Shown here piece after piece: positions 1-8,218 of a stretch of 64,000 nt of DNA (within the stretch, counting starts at the first letter, position 1; each line of letters begins with the position of its first letter). Location of the stretch: assembly GCF_958431955.1 (NCBI RefSeq), contig NZ_CAUASN010000002.1, positions 83,959 through 147,958 of the forward strand. The letters are read 5' to 3'. Below the pieces are notes generated by a model, which made no database searches, was not told the DNA's origin, and worked only from the letters and a program-made list of their open reading frames with translations. This stretch comes from an uncultured Adlercreutzia sp. GTDB taxonomy: Bacteria; Actinomycetota; Coriobacteriia; Coriobacteriales; Eggerthellaceae. Both the position numbers and the translations under genes were made by a program.

Positions 1-1
1 G

Positions 2-55
2 CGGTTCGTGTGGGCTTTCGATGCCTACATCGACACGAGAAAGGACTTTTTCTAA
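2..55 (+). CDS. C-terminal end of an upstream phage gene (partial)
   Basis: Reading frame 2 is open from the window edge and ends RKDFF-stop at 53-55. The stop overlaps the ATG of the tail tube gene (TAATG, 53-57). Start-stop overlap is the rule in this late operon, so this is very probably the last 17 residues of a head-tail connector or tail-terminator gene, which normally precedes the tail tube gene. The fragment is too short for any family assignment. Confidence 0.55.
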   Translation, partial: RFVWAFDAYIDTRKDFF

Positions 56-771
56 TGGCGAAGACCGTGGACATCGGGTTCGCGCTGAACTACCAGTACG
101 CGAACCTCCTGAACATCACCCCGGAGGAGGATGAGCCGACCTGGGCCTACATGGGGCCGGGCATCGAGGACATCAGCCCCGACCGCTCCGAGAAGACCGA
201 CGAGACCGAGGACTACTCCACCGGCGGCAACACCGTCACCACCGTGACGGGCGTGACCAAGACCACGAGCGTCACCGGCAAGCGCCGCATCGGCGACCCT
301 CTGCAGGACTACTTGGCCAGCCTTGAGGAGTGCTTCGGGGACGAGCGCGAAACCCAGTACCGCTGCGTGTCCCCCACCGGCGAGATCATCGAGGAGGAGG
401 TCACGCTCAAGGACATCAACATGAGCGGCCCGAACGGCGCAGCCTCCGACAAGCAGGCCATCAGCTTCGGCATGGCACGCAACGACACCCCCACCCTCAT
501 CCAGCCGGCCAAGGGGCACCATCTTCCCGCCACCATCGCGGTGGAGGACGTGACGGTTTCCGTGGGAAAGACCGAGCAGGTCACTCCGACCGTCGAGCCT
601 GCCACTTCCTCGGACTGGTGCCTGTATGCCATCGAGAACCCCGACATCGCCAAGGTGACCGCCGACGGCATCGTTGAGGGTATCGCGGCGGGCAAGACGC
701 GTCTCTCCGTGAAGTGCGCCGCCAAGCCCTCCATCCGCGCGACCGTGGACGTGGTGGTCTCCGAGGCTTAG
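55..771 (+). CDS. Phage major tail tube protein with C-terminal Ig-like (Big_2) domain
   Basis: Predicted structural subunit of the siphovirus tail tube, 238 aa. Residues 1 to about 155 look like a tail tube domain, with a Thr/Val-rich stretch (VTTVTGVTKTTSVTG, about residues 63-77) and the typical 'QAISFGMARNDTP' strand region. Residues from about 163 (TIAVEDVTVSVGKTEQV ... IENPDIAKVTADGIVEGIAAG) match the bacterial Ig-like Big_2 pattern, a common decoration on tail tubes. I chose the ATG at 55, preceded by AAAGGA, over the GTG at 10. A strong hairpin follows. Position before the chaperones and tape measure supports the call. Confidence 0.82.
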   Translation: MAKTVDIGFALNYQYANLLNITPEEDEPTWAYMGPGIEDISPDRSEKTDETEDYSTGGNTVTTVTGVTKTTSVTGKRRIGDPLQDYLASLEECFGDERETQYRCVSPTGEIIEEEVTLKDINMSGPNGAASDKQAISFGMARNDTPTLIQPAKGHHLPATIAVEDVTVSVGKTEQVTPTVEPATSSDWCLYAIENPDIAKVTADGIVEGIAAGKTRLSVKCAAKPSIRATVDVVVSEA

Positions 772-802
772 CCAAGCGACACACTTGGGAATATCGGTCA
801 TG

Positions 803-834
803 AGGCCGGGGAGGAAGCGCAGCCTCCCCGGCCT
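803..834 (+). terminator. Hairpin after tail tube gene
   Basis: A perfect 12-bp GC-rich stem (803-814 with 823-834), an 8-nt loop, then a T-rich stretch TTCCTTTT. It sits in the gap between the tail tube and tail chaperone genes. An attenuating terminator here would make tail tube mRNA more abundant than the distal genes. That role is inferred. Confidence 0.65.
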
Positions 835-869
835 TTCCTTTTACTGCGCGAAAGGAAAAGAGGTAAACC

Positions 870-1328
870 ATGGAACTCAAAGTCAAGGCACCCTATGAAC
901 CGCTAACCATCGAGATCGGCAACGCGGTGGTGGAGACCCGCATCAACGTGACGGTGGACGGCCTGCTCGACATCGGAGAAGCATGCAACAAGGCGCACAG
1001 CAAGATGACCGCGCTCCAAAAGCTGCGGGACCAGGCCGAGCAGTCCAAGAACGTCTCGCAGCTTCGCAAGCTGAACAAGCAGACGGCCGACGTTCTTGAG
1101 GTGGCGGTCAAGGCCGGCATCGGCGAGGAAGGCTACGACGCGATCGTGGAAGCCTGCGGCGCTGGCTACCCCATCAGCAAGGTGGACTGCAACATCGTCA
1201 TGGGCAAAGTGTTCCACGCTATCTTCCAGACGGTTCAGGAGCGTAAGGAAGACACCCTCAACGAGAAGGCTGCGCATTACCTGGCGGAGGTAGATGATGC
1301 GCAGTCCGAGCCTGACCCGGAAGACTAA
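870..1328 (+). CDS. Phage tail assembly chaperone (gpG-like position)
   Basis: 152 aa, start ATG at 870 after AGAGGTAA. Mostly helical and charged with an acidic C-terminus (DDAQSEPDPED), as expected for the small tail assembly chaperone encoded between tail tube and tape measure, which coats the tape measure during tube assembly. Assignment rests on position, size and composition rather than on a diagnostic motif. Its end overlaps the next gene by 35 nt in the +1 frame. A programmed frameshift joining the two is possible, but the next gene has its own start and ribosome binding site. Confidence 0.65.
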   Translation: MELKVKAPYEPLTIEIGNAVVETRINVTVDGLLDIGEACNKAHSKMTALQKLRDQAEQSKNVSQLRKLNKQTADVLEVAVKAGIGEEGYDAIVEACGAGYPISKVDCNIVMGKVFHAIFQTVQERKEDTLNEKAAHYLAEVDDAQSEPDPED

Positions 1329-1959
1329 GGCCGAAAACGGCCGCCTCGTCAGTTCCTACGAATGGGGCGGCCATCGGGTTGACGTATGCGATTCAGCACG
1401 CAACGGCATCCTGGTCATAGAGCTGTTCCAAGATGAGGAGCTTGCGCCCGAGCAGAAGGCGCCGCTCCTCATTCGCATGCTGTTCCCCAAGCCCGAAGAC
1501 GCTCTGGCCATCGCAGGCGAGCGCCTTGGGGACCTCCTCATCGACATCGTGTGGGAGGCCTTCGGGCTTGACATATCGAGCGACGGCCGCCACGCCTCGG
1601 AGCATGAGGATGCGGTCTTCGACTTCACAGAGGACGCGGGGAGAATCCGCGCCTCGCTGCTCCAATGCTTCGGCCTCGATTGGGATGACGTGGCCGGCAC
1701 CCTCTCATACGCCGACATGTGCTCGCTTCTAGGCATGCTGCTGGAAGCCGATGCCGAGACGCCGTTCGCGCAGGCGGTCTACTACCGCACGGCCAAACCC
1801 CCGAAGCGCAACAAGCACAACGGAGACCTGTGCGATGCCTTCGAGGCGCGCCGCAAGCATTTCGCCCTCCAATCGGGGCGCGATCCCGAACTGAGCGCAA
1901 ACGACACGACCGCCGACATGTTCGCAGCGGCCAAGCGCGCCGCCCAGAGAGGGGCGTAA
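1294..1959 (+). CDS. Gp15-family phage tail protein
   Basis: 221 aa, resembling the bacteriophage Gp15 family found just upstream of the tape measure in Gram-positive siphoviruses. Shared traits are the 'VIELFQDEELAPEQKAPL' helix, a central 'DFTEDAGRIRASLLQCFGLD' acidic-helical segment and the terminal helices with conserved basic residues. The start ATG at 1294 is preceded by GGAGGTAG within the preceding gene. Probably the second component of the tail assembly chaperone system. If a +1 frameshift occurs in the 35-nt overlap it would instead be the extension of the preceding protein. No clear slippery site was seen. Confidence 0.7.
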   Translation: MMRSPSLTRKTKAENGRLVSSYEWGGHRVDVCDSARNGILVIELFQDEELAPEQKAPLLIRMLFPKPEDALAIAGERLGDLLIDIVWEAFGLDISSDGRHASEHEDAVFDFTEDAGRIRASLLQCFGLDWDDVAGTLSYADMCSLLGMLLEADAETPFAQAVYYRTAKPPKRNKHNGDLCDAFEARRKHFALQSGRDPELSANDTTADMFAAAKRAAQRGA

Positions 1960-1962
1960 TCC

Positions 1963-4662
1963 ATGGCCAACACCGTAACTATCGACGCAAAGCTGAACGA
2001 GAAGGGCGTCGTTTCGGGCGCAAAGAAGATCACCGTCAGCCTTGAGGACATCAAGAAGGCGGACGGCTCCCTCAACTGGCAGGGCGTGAAGGACGGCGAG
2101 AGCGCCGCCAAGAAGTCGGGGGATGGCTTCACGGTACTCAAGGGAATCCTCGCCAACCTCGCAACTGCGGGCATCGCCGTGGCTGCCGGCGCGGTCAAGG
2201 ACTTCTGCTCCGAGGTCGTGGAGATCGGCCAGACCTTCGAGACCTCCATGAGCAAGGTGAGCGCGCTCTCCGGCGCGACCGGCGACGATCTGGCCACGCT
2301 TGAGGCGAAGGCTCGCGAACTCGGTGCGTCCACCACGTTCAGCGCATCGCAGGCGGCTGATGCACTCGGTTATATGGCGCTCGCAGGATGGGACACCGAG
2401 CAGATGCTCGCGGGCGTCGGATCCGTGCTCACCCTGGCCCAGGCCGGCGAGATGGAACTGGCGGCGGCCTCCGACCTCGTAACCGACTACCTCAGCGCCT
2501 TCAACATGGAGGCGAGCGAGACCGCGCGCATGGTCGATGTTCTCGCCTACGCGCAAGCCAATGCCAACACGACAGTCGAAGGCCTCGGCATGGCCTTCAA
2601 AAACTGTGCGGCAAACGCGAACGCGGCCGGCATGGACGTGGAGACCACCTCGGCCGCCATCAGCATGATGGCCAACCAGGGCTTGAAGGGTTCGGAAGCG
2701 GGCACCGCCCTCAACGCCGTGCTCCGCGATATGACCGCGAAGATGGAGGACGGTGCCATCGCTATCGGCGAGCAGTCCGTGGCGGTAATGGACGCAGAGG
2801 GCAACTACCGCGACTTCACGGACATCCTTGCAGACGTGCAGGAGGCCACCAACGGCATGGGCGACGCTGAGAAGGCAGCAGCCCTCCAGAGCACCTTCAC
2901 GGCCGATAGTATCAAGGGCCTTAACCTCCTCCTCAATGCCGGAGCCGACGAAATGGTCGGATTCAGGGACGAACTCTACGGATGCGCTGGCGCAGCTGAG
3001 GAGACCGCCGCCACGATGACGGACAACCTTGGCGGAGACCTGGCAGCTATGAACTCGGCATTTGAGGAACTGAGCCTCAAAATCTACGACGGGCTGCAGG
3101 AACCCTTGCGCAGCGCCGTGCAGTTCATCACCGGGACGGTGGTGCCGGGCATCGAGGGCTTCATGGCGTGGCTCACCACGGGCACCCAGGAGTTCGATGA
3201 GTTCGGCAACGTGGTCGGCGAGACGGCCTCGCCGCTCTCGCAGCTGGCCAGCACCGTGCAGAGCATGGTGCCCGTGCTCGCTGCGGCAGGCGGCGCGCTC
3301 CTTGCGTACGAGGGTTACTCGCTCGCGGTGACCGTGGCAGAGAAGGCGCGGGCAGCGGCCACCGCTCTGGTGGACAATGCCACCAAGCTGCTCAACGGCA
3401 CCATGAAGCTGAACCCCATCGGCATCGTCATCACGCTCATCGGCGCGCTCGTGGCGGCGTTCCTGTACCTCTGGAACACCTCCGAGGAGTTCCGCAACTT
3501 CTGGATCGGCGTGTGGGATGCCGTGAAGGCCGCGGTCCAGCCCCTGGCCGACTGGGTGATGGCCAACGTCATCACCCCGCTGGTGAGCAAGTTCCAAGAG
3601 TTCCAGACGCTGTTCGCCGGCCTCTGGGATGCCATCGTGGCAAACGTGACGAGCGCCTGGGAGCAGATTGCCCCCATCGTGCAGGCCGGCATGCAGGTCA
3701 TCCAGACAATCATCGGCGCGGTCATGCCCGTCATCCAAGCTGCGTGGGATGGCGCGTGGGGGCTTATCTCCTCGGTGTTCACGGCCATCTGGGACAACAT
3801 CAGCAACACCGTGAACACGGTCATGGGCGTAATCCAGGGCATCATCCAAGTGGTCACCGGCATCATCAGCGGCGACTGGGATGCGGTATGGAGCGGCATC
3901 AAGCAGATATTCGAGAGCATCGTGAACGGCATCCTGCAAGCTGGGGCCAACGTGTTCAACGCGCTCACCTCGATCATCAGCAGCGTGCTCACGGGCATCT
4001 ACAACGTATGGGCCTCCATCTGGAACAGCGTGTTCAGCGTGGCCAGCAGCATTTGGAACGCCATCAGCTCAAACATCGGCGGGGTGGTCAATGGAATCTG
4101 GAACAACATCACCAGCACCTTCAACAGCCTAGTCGGCACCGTGCTGGGCATCTTCAACAGCGTGAGGGAAGCCATCACCAACCCCATCGAGACGGCGAAG
4201 AACACAGTGGGTGGCATCATCGACACCATCAAGGGGTTCTTCTCGAACTTCCACATCCAGCTGCCGCACATCAACCTTCCGCACTTCGCCATCTCGCCGG
4301 CGGGCTGGCAGATCGGGGACCTCCTCAAGGGTTCCATTCCCTCGCTCTCGATCGAGTGGTATGCGACGGGCGGCATGTTCAACGGCGCCAGCATCATCGG
4401 CGTGGGCGAGGCGGGCACCGAGTTCGTGGTTCCGCGCGACGGCAAGCATATGCTCCCGTTTGCGCAGGCGGTCTCCGAGAACATGGCGTTCCCGTCTCCT
4501 GAGGAGTTCGCCTCCGCCATCGTCGCCGCCCTCATGGCGGCAGGCTTCGGCCAGACGGTGCTCAAGATCGACGGCAAGACCCTGGGCGAGGCGCTTGCGC
4601 CGTACCTCGACCAGATCAACGGCAGCAGATACAACAACGCGAGGAGAGGACTGGCGATATGA
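1963..4662 (+). CDS. Phage tail tape measure protein (TP901 family)
   Basis: 899 aa. Sets tail length and is thought to be ejected during DNA injection. Residues about 90-300 carry the TP901 core (FETSMSKVSALSG, then GASTTFSASQAADALGYMA, ALAGWDTEQM and KGSEAGTALNAVLRDM). About residues 435-520 are hydrophobic (LLAYEGYSLAV, IGIVITLIGALVAAFLYLW), a usual tape measure trait. The C-terminal half has amphipathic, Trp-rich repeats (WDAVW, WNSVF, WNAIS) predicted to be helical. The start ATG is at 1963, directly after the Gp15 gene. Its end overlaps the next start (ATGA). Confidence 0.95.
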   Translation: MANTVTIDAKLNEKGVVSGAKKITVSLEDIKKADGSLNWQGVKDGESAAKKSGDGFTVLKGILANLATAGIAVAAGAVKDFCSEVVEIGQTFETSMSKVSALSGATGDDLATLEAKARELGASTTFSASQAADALGYMALAGWDTEQMLAGVGSVLTLAQAGEMELAAASDLVTDYLSAFNMEASETARMVDVLAYAQANANTTVEGLGMAFKNCAANANAAGMDVETTSAAISMMANQGLKGSEAGTALNAVLRDMTAKMEDGAIAIGEQSVAVMDAEGNYRDFTDILADVQEATNGMGDAEKAAALQSTFTADSIKGLNLLLNAGADEMVGFRDELYGCAGAAEETAATMTDNLGGDLAAMNSAFEELSLKIYDGLQEPLRSAVQFITGTVVPGIEGFMAWLTTGTQEFDEFGNVVGETASPLSQLASTVQSMVPVLAAAGGALLAYEGYSLAVTVAEKARAAATALVDNATKLLNGTMKLNPIGIVITLIGALVAAFLYLWNTSEEFRNFWIGVWDAVKAAVQPLADWVMANVITPLVSKFQEFQTLFAGLWDAIVANVTSAWEQIAPIVQAGMQVIQTIIGAVMPVIQAAWDGAWGLISSVFTAIWDNISNTVNTVMGVIQGIIQVVTGIISGDWDAVWSGIKQIFESIVNGILQAGANVFNALTSIISSVLTGIYNVWASIWNSVFSVASSIWNAISSNIGGVVNGIWNNITSTFNSLVGTVLGIFNSVREAITNPIETAKNTVGGIIDTIKGFFSNFHIQLPHINLPHFAISPAGWQIGDLLKGSIPSLSIEWYATGGMFNGASIIGVGEAGTEFVVPRDGKHMLPFAQAVSENMAFPSPEEFASAIVAALMAAGFGQTVLKIDGKTLGEALAPYLDQINGSRYNNARRGLAI

Positions 4663-5297
4663 ACCACGGCATCAGCGTAGCGGGCTATCACTCCCTGGAT
4701 GACTTCGGGTGGCGGCTCATCGACAGGGTTGAGACGCCGCCGCAGCTGCGCACCACCAAGGTGACGGTGCCCTACGCGAACGGCGCGCTCGACTACACCG
4801 GCGTGTACGGCGAGCCGTTCTACGGCGAGAAGTCCATCGAGTACACCTTCGCCAAGGACTTCAAGGGCATCAGCGAGCTGATGGAGGGCGTGCGCGAGTT
4901 CATCGAATGGCTCTCCGGCATCTGCAACACGGACATCCGCGACAGCATGTTCGAGGAGTTCCACAACCACGGCAGCTGCACATCCACCAAATGGGAGCAC
5001 GCCAAGAGCGGAGTGCGCGCGACGGTGACCGCCACCTTCGACCTGTACCCCTTCATGGTTGCCGACGATGAGAGCACCGCCACGCTTGAGGTCGGCACCA
5101 ACTACGTCATCAACGAGGGCAGGGCCGTGCGCCTGACCGCCAAGCCGCTGCGCGACTGGGCGACGATCACCGTGGGCGGCGAGAGCGCCACGGTCCGCAA
5201 GGAGCAGGTGACGAGCCTCTGCCTTGAGGCGGGCATGGTGGAGATCGAGGTGGACGGAGGCCCCGCGCTCATCCGCTGGTTCGAGGAGCGCATGTAA
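4659..5297 (+). CDS. Phage distal tail protein (Dit family)
   Basis: 212 aa. The Dit hexamer forms the hub between the tail tube and the baseplate. The N-terminal 'GISVAGYHSLDDFGWRL' plus 'RTTKVTVPYANGALDYTGVYGE' and the 'YTFAKDFKGISELMEGVREF' segment match the siphovirus tail-component family, about residues 1-130, followed by a smaller beta domain. The start overlaps the tape measure stop by 4 nt, and its own stop overlaps the next start (TAATG). The order tape measure - Dit - Tal is diagnostic. Confidence 0.87.
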   Translation: MNHGISVAGYHSLDDFGWRLIDRVETPPQLRTTKVTVPYANGALDYTGVYGEPFYGEKSIEYTFAKDFKGISELMEGVREFIEWLSGICNTDIRDSMFEEFHNHGSCTSTKWEHAKSGVRATVTATFDLYPFMVADDESTATLEVGTNYVINEGRAVRLTAKPLRDWATITVGGESATVRKEQVTSLCLEAGMVEIEVDGGPALIRWFEERM

Positions 5298-6463
5298 TGC
5301 TCTACACGGTCACCATCACCAACGGCAGCGAATCGGTCAACATCCACGACCGCTACGAGCGCATCGCCGGCGCTCAAATCTCGAAGGAGCGCAACGCCAT
5401 CGACAGCATGGCCTTCACGATCTACCCGGACAATCCGGGCTATGCGCTCCTTGATAGCATGACCACCACCATCCAGGTGCGCAACGGCAAAACCGGCCGC
5501 CTGGACTTCGACGGGCGCGTCGTGAAGGCGCCAGGCTCCATGGACGGCAACGGCCTCATATCCAAGGCGGTGCTCTGCGAGGGCGTGGAGGCGTACCTAT
5601 GCGATTCGACCCAACCGTACCTGGCGGAGCGCCAGTGGTCGGGAGGCAACGGGCGCACCGGCCTGCAAGAGTTCATCGACTACGTGCTCGCGCGCCACAA
5701 CGAGCGCGTGGAGCCGCACAAGCGGGTCTATCGCGGCAACGTTGACCTCGTGACCTACGAGACCACCGGCGGCGTGTACAAGGGACTGCAGCGCGATACC
5801 ACGCGCGAGACCCTGTTCGGCAAGCTGGTGGACGTGTTCGGCGGAGAGATGCGCGTGCGCCGCAACGAGGCAGACGGCCTGCTCTATCTGGACTACAGCA
5901 AGAAGCTGGGGCGCGACCGCGAGACGCCCGTGGAGGTAGCGCGCAACATGGCCAGCGTCTCCATGGACGAGGACCCCACCCAGGTCATCACGCGCCTCTA
6001 CCCGCTGGGGGCGAAGCTGGAAGACAGCGAGGACCGCATCACGGTGGCCAGCGTCAACGGAGGGCGGCAGTACATCGACGATGCCGACGCGCTTGCGAAG
6101 TACGGCATCCTCGAAGGAACGCAAACCTGGGATGACGTGACCCAGCCGGCCAACCTGCTGAGCGCCGCGCGCTCGTGGCTCGCCGAGAACAACCGATTCC
6201 CCCACTCCGCCGCCGTGAGCGTCTACGACCTCTCGCTCATCGACAAAGCGCCCGACGAACTGAGCCTGCTGGACTGGTACCCGTGCCGCAACCACCTGGT
6301 GGGCTTGGATGAGCCTCTTGAGATCATCAAGCAGACCATCGACATCAACGAGCCACACGCCTCAAGCGTGGACTTCGGCAATTCCACAGCGAAGCAGTCA
6401 TCCCAAGCGACAGCAGCCCTAGCATCCAAGGTGGCACAGCTTGAGAAGATGCTCGGACTATAG
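5297..6463 (+). CDS. Phage tail protein / prophage endopeptidase tail family (Tal)
   Basis: 388 aa. The N-terminus (MLYTVTITNGSESVNIHDRY) and the 'QISKERNAIDSMAFTIYPDNPG' strand match the tail-associated endopeptidase-tail family, which forms the gp27-like tip that contacts Dit. Later segments (RETLFGKLVDVFGGEMRVRR; DPTQVITRLYPLGA) are typical of this family. The C-terminus ends in a short coiled coil (ALASKVAQLEKMLGL). I see no separate lytic domain, so a structural hub role is more likely than wall digestion. Confidence 0.85.
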   Translation: MLYTVTITNGSESVNIHDRYERIAGAQISKERNAIDSMAFTIYPDNPGYALLDSMTTTIQVRNGKTGRLDFDGRVVKAPGSMDGNGLISKAVLCEGVEAYLCDSTQPYLAERQWSGGNGRTGLQEFIDYVLARHNERVEPHKRVYRGNVDLVTYETTGGVYKGLQRDTTRETLFGKLVDVFGGEMRVRRNEADGLLYLDYSKKLGRDRETPVEVARNMASVSMDEDPTQVITRLYPLGAKLEDSEDRITVASVNGGRQYIDDADALAKYGILEGTQTWDDVTQPANLLSAARSWLAENNRFPHSAAVSVYDLSLIDKAPDELSLLDWYPCRNHLVGLDEPLEIIKQTIDINEPHASSVDFGNSTAKQSSQATAALASKVAQLEKMLGL

Positions 6464-6474
6464 GAAGGAAGGGC

Positions 6475-7161
6475 ATGCCTAGAAACGCAAGAACCCACGA
6501 CGTGCGCATCGTGGACCGAAAGATAACCTACCCGCGCAACGACCGATGGGTGCAGAACTGCGTGCGCGGCGACGTGCTGCGCGTCGCATGGGATGACGAA
6601 TGGGACTACATGACCGACATCGTGGCCATCTTCGTCAACGCCGCCGACGGCGAGCGCAGCAACCCCATCGAGGTCACATCCGGCCAGTGCGAGATTCCGG
6701 CCAACGTGCTGCTCACACAAGGGCGGCTCTTCGTCACCATCATCGGCTACCTCGGAGACGAGCAGCGCATCGTCACCCAGAAGATGGAGCGCCCCTTCCT
6801 AATCAACGAGAGCGGCGACGTGTACGACACGCTTCTGCCCGAAGTCACCGAGGACGTTCTCTGGAAGGTGCTCAGCGCATGCCGGGACATTGACGAGACC
6901 ATCGCGCAGGCGCTGGTGCTCGCGCGCGAGGCGCAGGCCATCATCGACGCGATTCACTCCGCAGGCTTCGATATGGACTCCGTGATGGAGGCCATCGGGC
7001 AGCTGACCAACCGCCTCACCCGCGAGAGCGGTGACATCTGGGCGGTCATGGACGTGCTGTATGCGTCCTTCGACGTGGCCGGCTACGAAGACGATGAGAC
7101 CGCCATCTTCAAGGCGGCCAGCATGGACGAGGAAACCTTCACCCTAATGATTGGAGAGTAG
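6475..7161 (+). CDS. Phage baseplate / tail-tip protein, BppU-like N-terminus
   Basis: 228 aa, ATG at 6475 after GGAAGG. Residues 1 to about 115 look like a beta-sandwich (DVLRVAWDDEWDYMTDIVAIF ... RLFVTIIGYLGDEQRIVTQ), similar in layout to the N-terminal domain of baseplate upper proteins. The rest is helical, with an ALVLAREAQAIIDAI heptad stretch that may trimerise. It sits between the tail endopeptidase and the DGR-diversified protein, so it probably connects the receptor-binding protein to the baseplate. The family name is inferred from pattern and position. Confidence 0.5.
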   Translation: MPRNARTHDVRIVDRKITYPRNDRWVQNCVRGDVLRVAWDDEWDYMTDIVAIFVNAADGERSNPIEVTSGQCEIPANVLLTQGRLFVTIIGYLGDEQRIVTQKMERPFLINESGDVYDTLLPEVTEDVLWKVLSACRDIDETIAQALVLAREAQAIIDAIHSAGFDMDSVMEAIGQLTNRLTRESGDIWAVMDVLYASFDVAGYEDDETAIFKAASMDEETFTLMIGE

Positions 7162-7165
7162 CAAC

Positions 7166-8116
7166 ATGGCACAGGTAAACAGCTTGTCATTCATCAACGC
7201 CGAGGGCGTTCGCGAGAAGCGAGAGATCGTGGACTCTCAGGCGCGGGCGCTCATTGACGAGCAGGAGCGCAAGATTCTGGCGCTTGAGGAAGTGGACGAG
7301 GACTTCCGTGGCGGCCCCATCCTGCTGAACACCCAGCAGGCGAACAACACGTTCGAGGGCCGCAATATCGAGGTGCTGTTCGAGGACGAGATCGCCAACG
7401 GCTACGCGAACGCATGGGAGTACCTTGCCGACCGCGTTGACCTCAGCGGCAGCGTGGGAAAGAAGGCATACGCAGGCCTCCGCCATCGCGACTACGTGCC
7501 CCTGCAGGTCGAATCCAACACCTACAACTACAGAATTGGAGCGTTCGACTACGACCGCGACTGCGGCGACCCTGAGCAAGGCCCAAGCCTCCTCATGGTC
7601 CCGAACCTCGCCTTCCCTGAGCGCGTCCAGTGGAACACCACCAACGACAACAACGGAACGGCTGCGGAGCCTAACCCCTACCTCGCCAGCAACGTGTACC
7701 GCTACCTCACCAACACGCTGCTCCCCAAGTTCCCCGCCGAGGTGCGCGCCGTGATGAAGGAGCGCATCGCCCTCATGGAGCACCGCTACAGCGCATCCTC
7801 GAAGCTGACCGATTCCACCACGTGGTCGTGGAAGAACATCGGACGCCTGTGGCTTCCCGACGAGGGCGAAATGTACGGCTGCTTCTACTGGGGCAGCCGA
7901 TACGGCAGCGCCATGGTCTCGAAGCTGCCCATCTTCGAGACGCCGAGTGACCGCATCTTCCGCACCCCCGACGGAGCAAGGTCTACCGTGTGGCTGCGCT
8001 GCGTGTCGGGCCTCGCCTCGACCAACGCGTGCTGCGCCAGCGCCTACGGCTATGCCAGCAACTATGCGTGCTCGAATGGCACGATCGGTGTGGCGCCCTG
8101 CTTCCTCATAGGCTGA
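7166..8116 (+). CDS. DGR target protein: phage receptor-binding protein with C-terminal variable lectin-like domain
   Basis: 316 aa. The N-terminal third is alpha-helical and polar. The C-terminal part (from about residue 200) has the DUF6273 / C-type-lectin-like pattern (KNIGRLWLPDEGEMYGCFYW ... VWLRCVSGL ... SNGTIGVAPCFLIG). Its last 43 codons are the variable repeat. Compared with the template, nine codons differ: Asn to Thr274, Ala284, Ser292, Tyr294, Tyr296, Ser298 and Tyr300, plus Tyr to Cys290 and Thr to Ala301. I chose ATG 7166 (GGAGAG upstream) over TTG 7151. In known phages such proteins bind host receptors and tolerate massive diversity on the lectin surface, so this should set host range. 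Confidence 0.92.
   Translation: MAQVNSLSFINAEGVREKREIVDSQARALIDEQERKILALEEVDEDFRGGPILLNTQQANNTFEGRNIEVLFEDEIANGYANAWEYLADRVDLSGSVGKKAYAGLRHRDYVPLQVESNTYNYRIGAFDYDRDCGDPEQGPSLLMVPNLAFPERVQWNTTNDNNGTAAEPNPYLASNVYRYLTNTLLPKFPAEVRAVMKERIALMEHRYSASSKLTDSTTWSWKNIGRLWLPDEGEMYGCFYWGSRYGSAMVSKLPIFETPSDRIFRTPDGARSTVWLRCVSGLASTNACCASAYGYASNYACSNGTIGVAPCFLIG
7981..8105 (+). repeat. DGR variable repeat (VR)
   Basis: Aligns without gaps to 8798-8922 (offset 817). Over the first 120 nt there are 10 mismatches, all where the template has A: template 8803 (C here), 8832 (G), 8833 (C), 8851 (G), 8857 (G), 8862 (T), 8868 (T), 8875 (G), 8880 (T), 8883 (G). The 34-nt block 8067-8100 is identical to the template although it contains adenines, as expected for the initiation-of-mutagenic-homology end. 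Two further A mismatches (template 8918 and 8922) lie at the edge before homology ends. Confidence 0.96.
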
Positions 8117-8140
8117 GAATCAGCCGTACCTTATACTTTA

Positions 8141-8186
8141 CAGAGGCCGCCTCGCGCGGCCTCTGGTCTTTACCCGCGAAGCGGGT
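8141..8186 (+). other. Tandem hairpins downstream of VR
   Basis: First hairpin: a perfect 10-bp stem CAGAGGCCGC (8141-8150) with GCGGCCTCTG (8156-8165), 5-nt loop CTCGC. Second hairpin: 6-bp stem ACCCGC (8172-8177) with GCGGGT (8181-8186), loop GAA. They begin 40 nt after the VR core. Other DGR target genes carry a hairpin or cruciform just after VR that raises retrohoming efficiency. The T-rich DNA that follows (CAATTTTTCATTTTTT) would also allow a transcription terminator. Confidence 0.75.
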
Positions 8187-8218
8187 CGTTGCAATTTTTC
8201 ATTTTTTGGAGGTCCCCG

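Noticed and set aside
870..1959. Programmed frameshift fusing the two tail chaperone genes
   Set aside because: Possible from the +1 overlap, but the second gene has its own GGAGGTAG and ATG and I found no clear slippery sequence; kept as two genes.
1729..3939. A 736-codon minus-strand open frame over the tape measure gene
   Set aside because: Antisense shadow; a single minus-strand gene inside a tightly packed late operon is not supported.
7151..7165. Upstream TTG start for the DGR target gene
   Set aside because: The ATG at 7166 has GGAGAG at good distance; the TTG lies within that ribosome binding site. Similar TTG extensions for avd (8189) and RT (9105) were rejected for the same type of reason.
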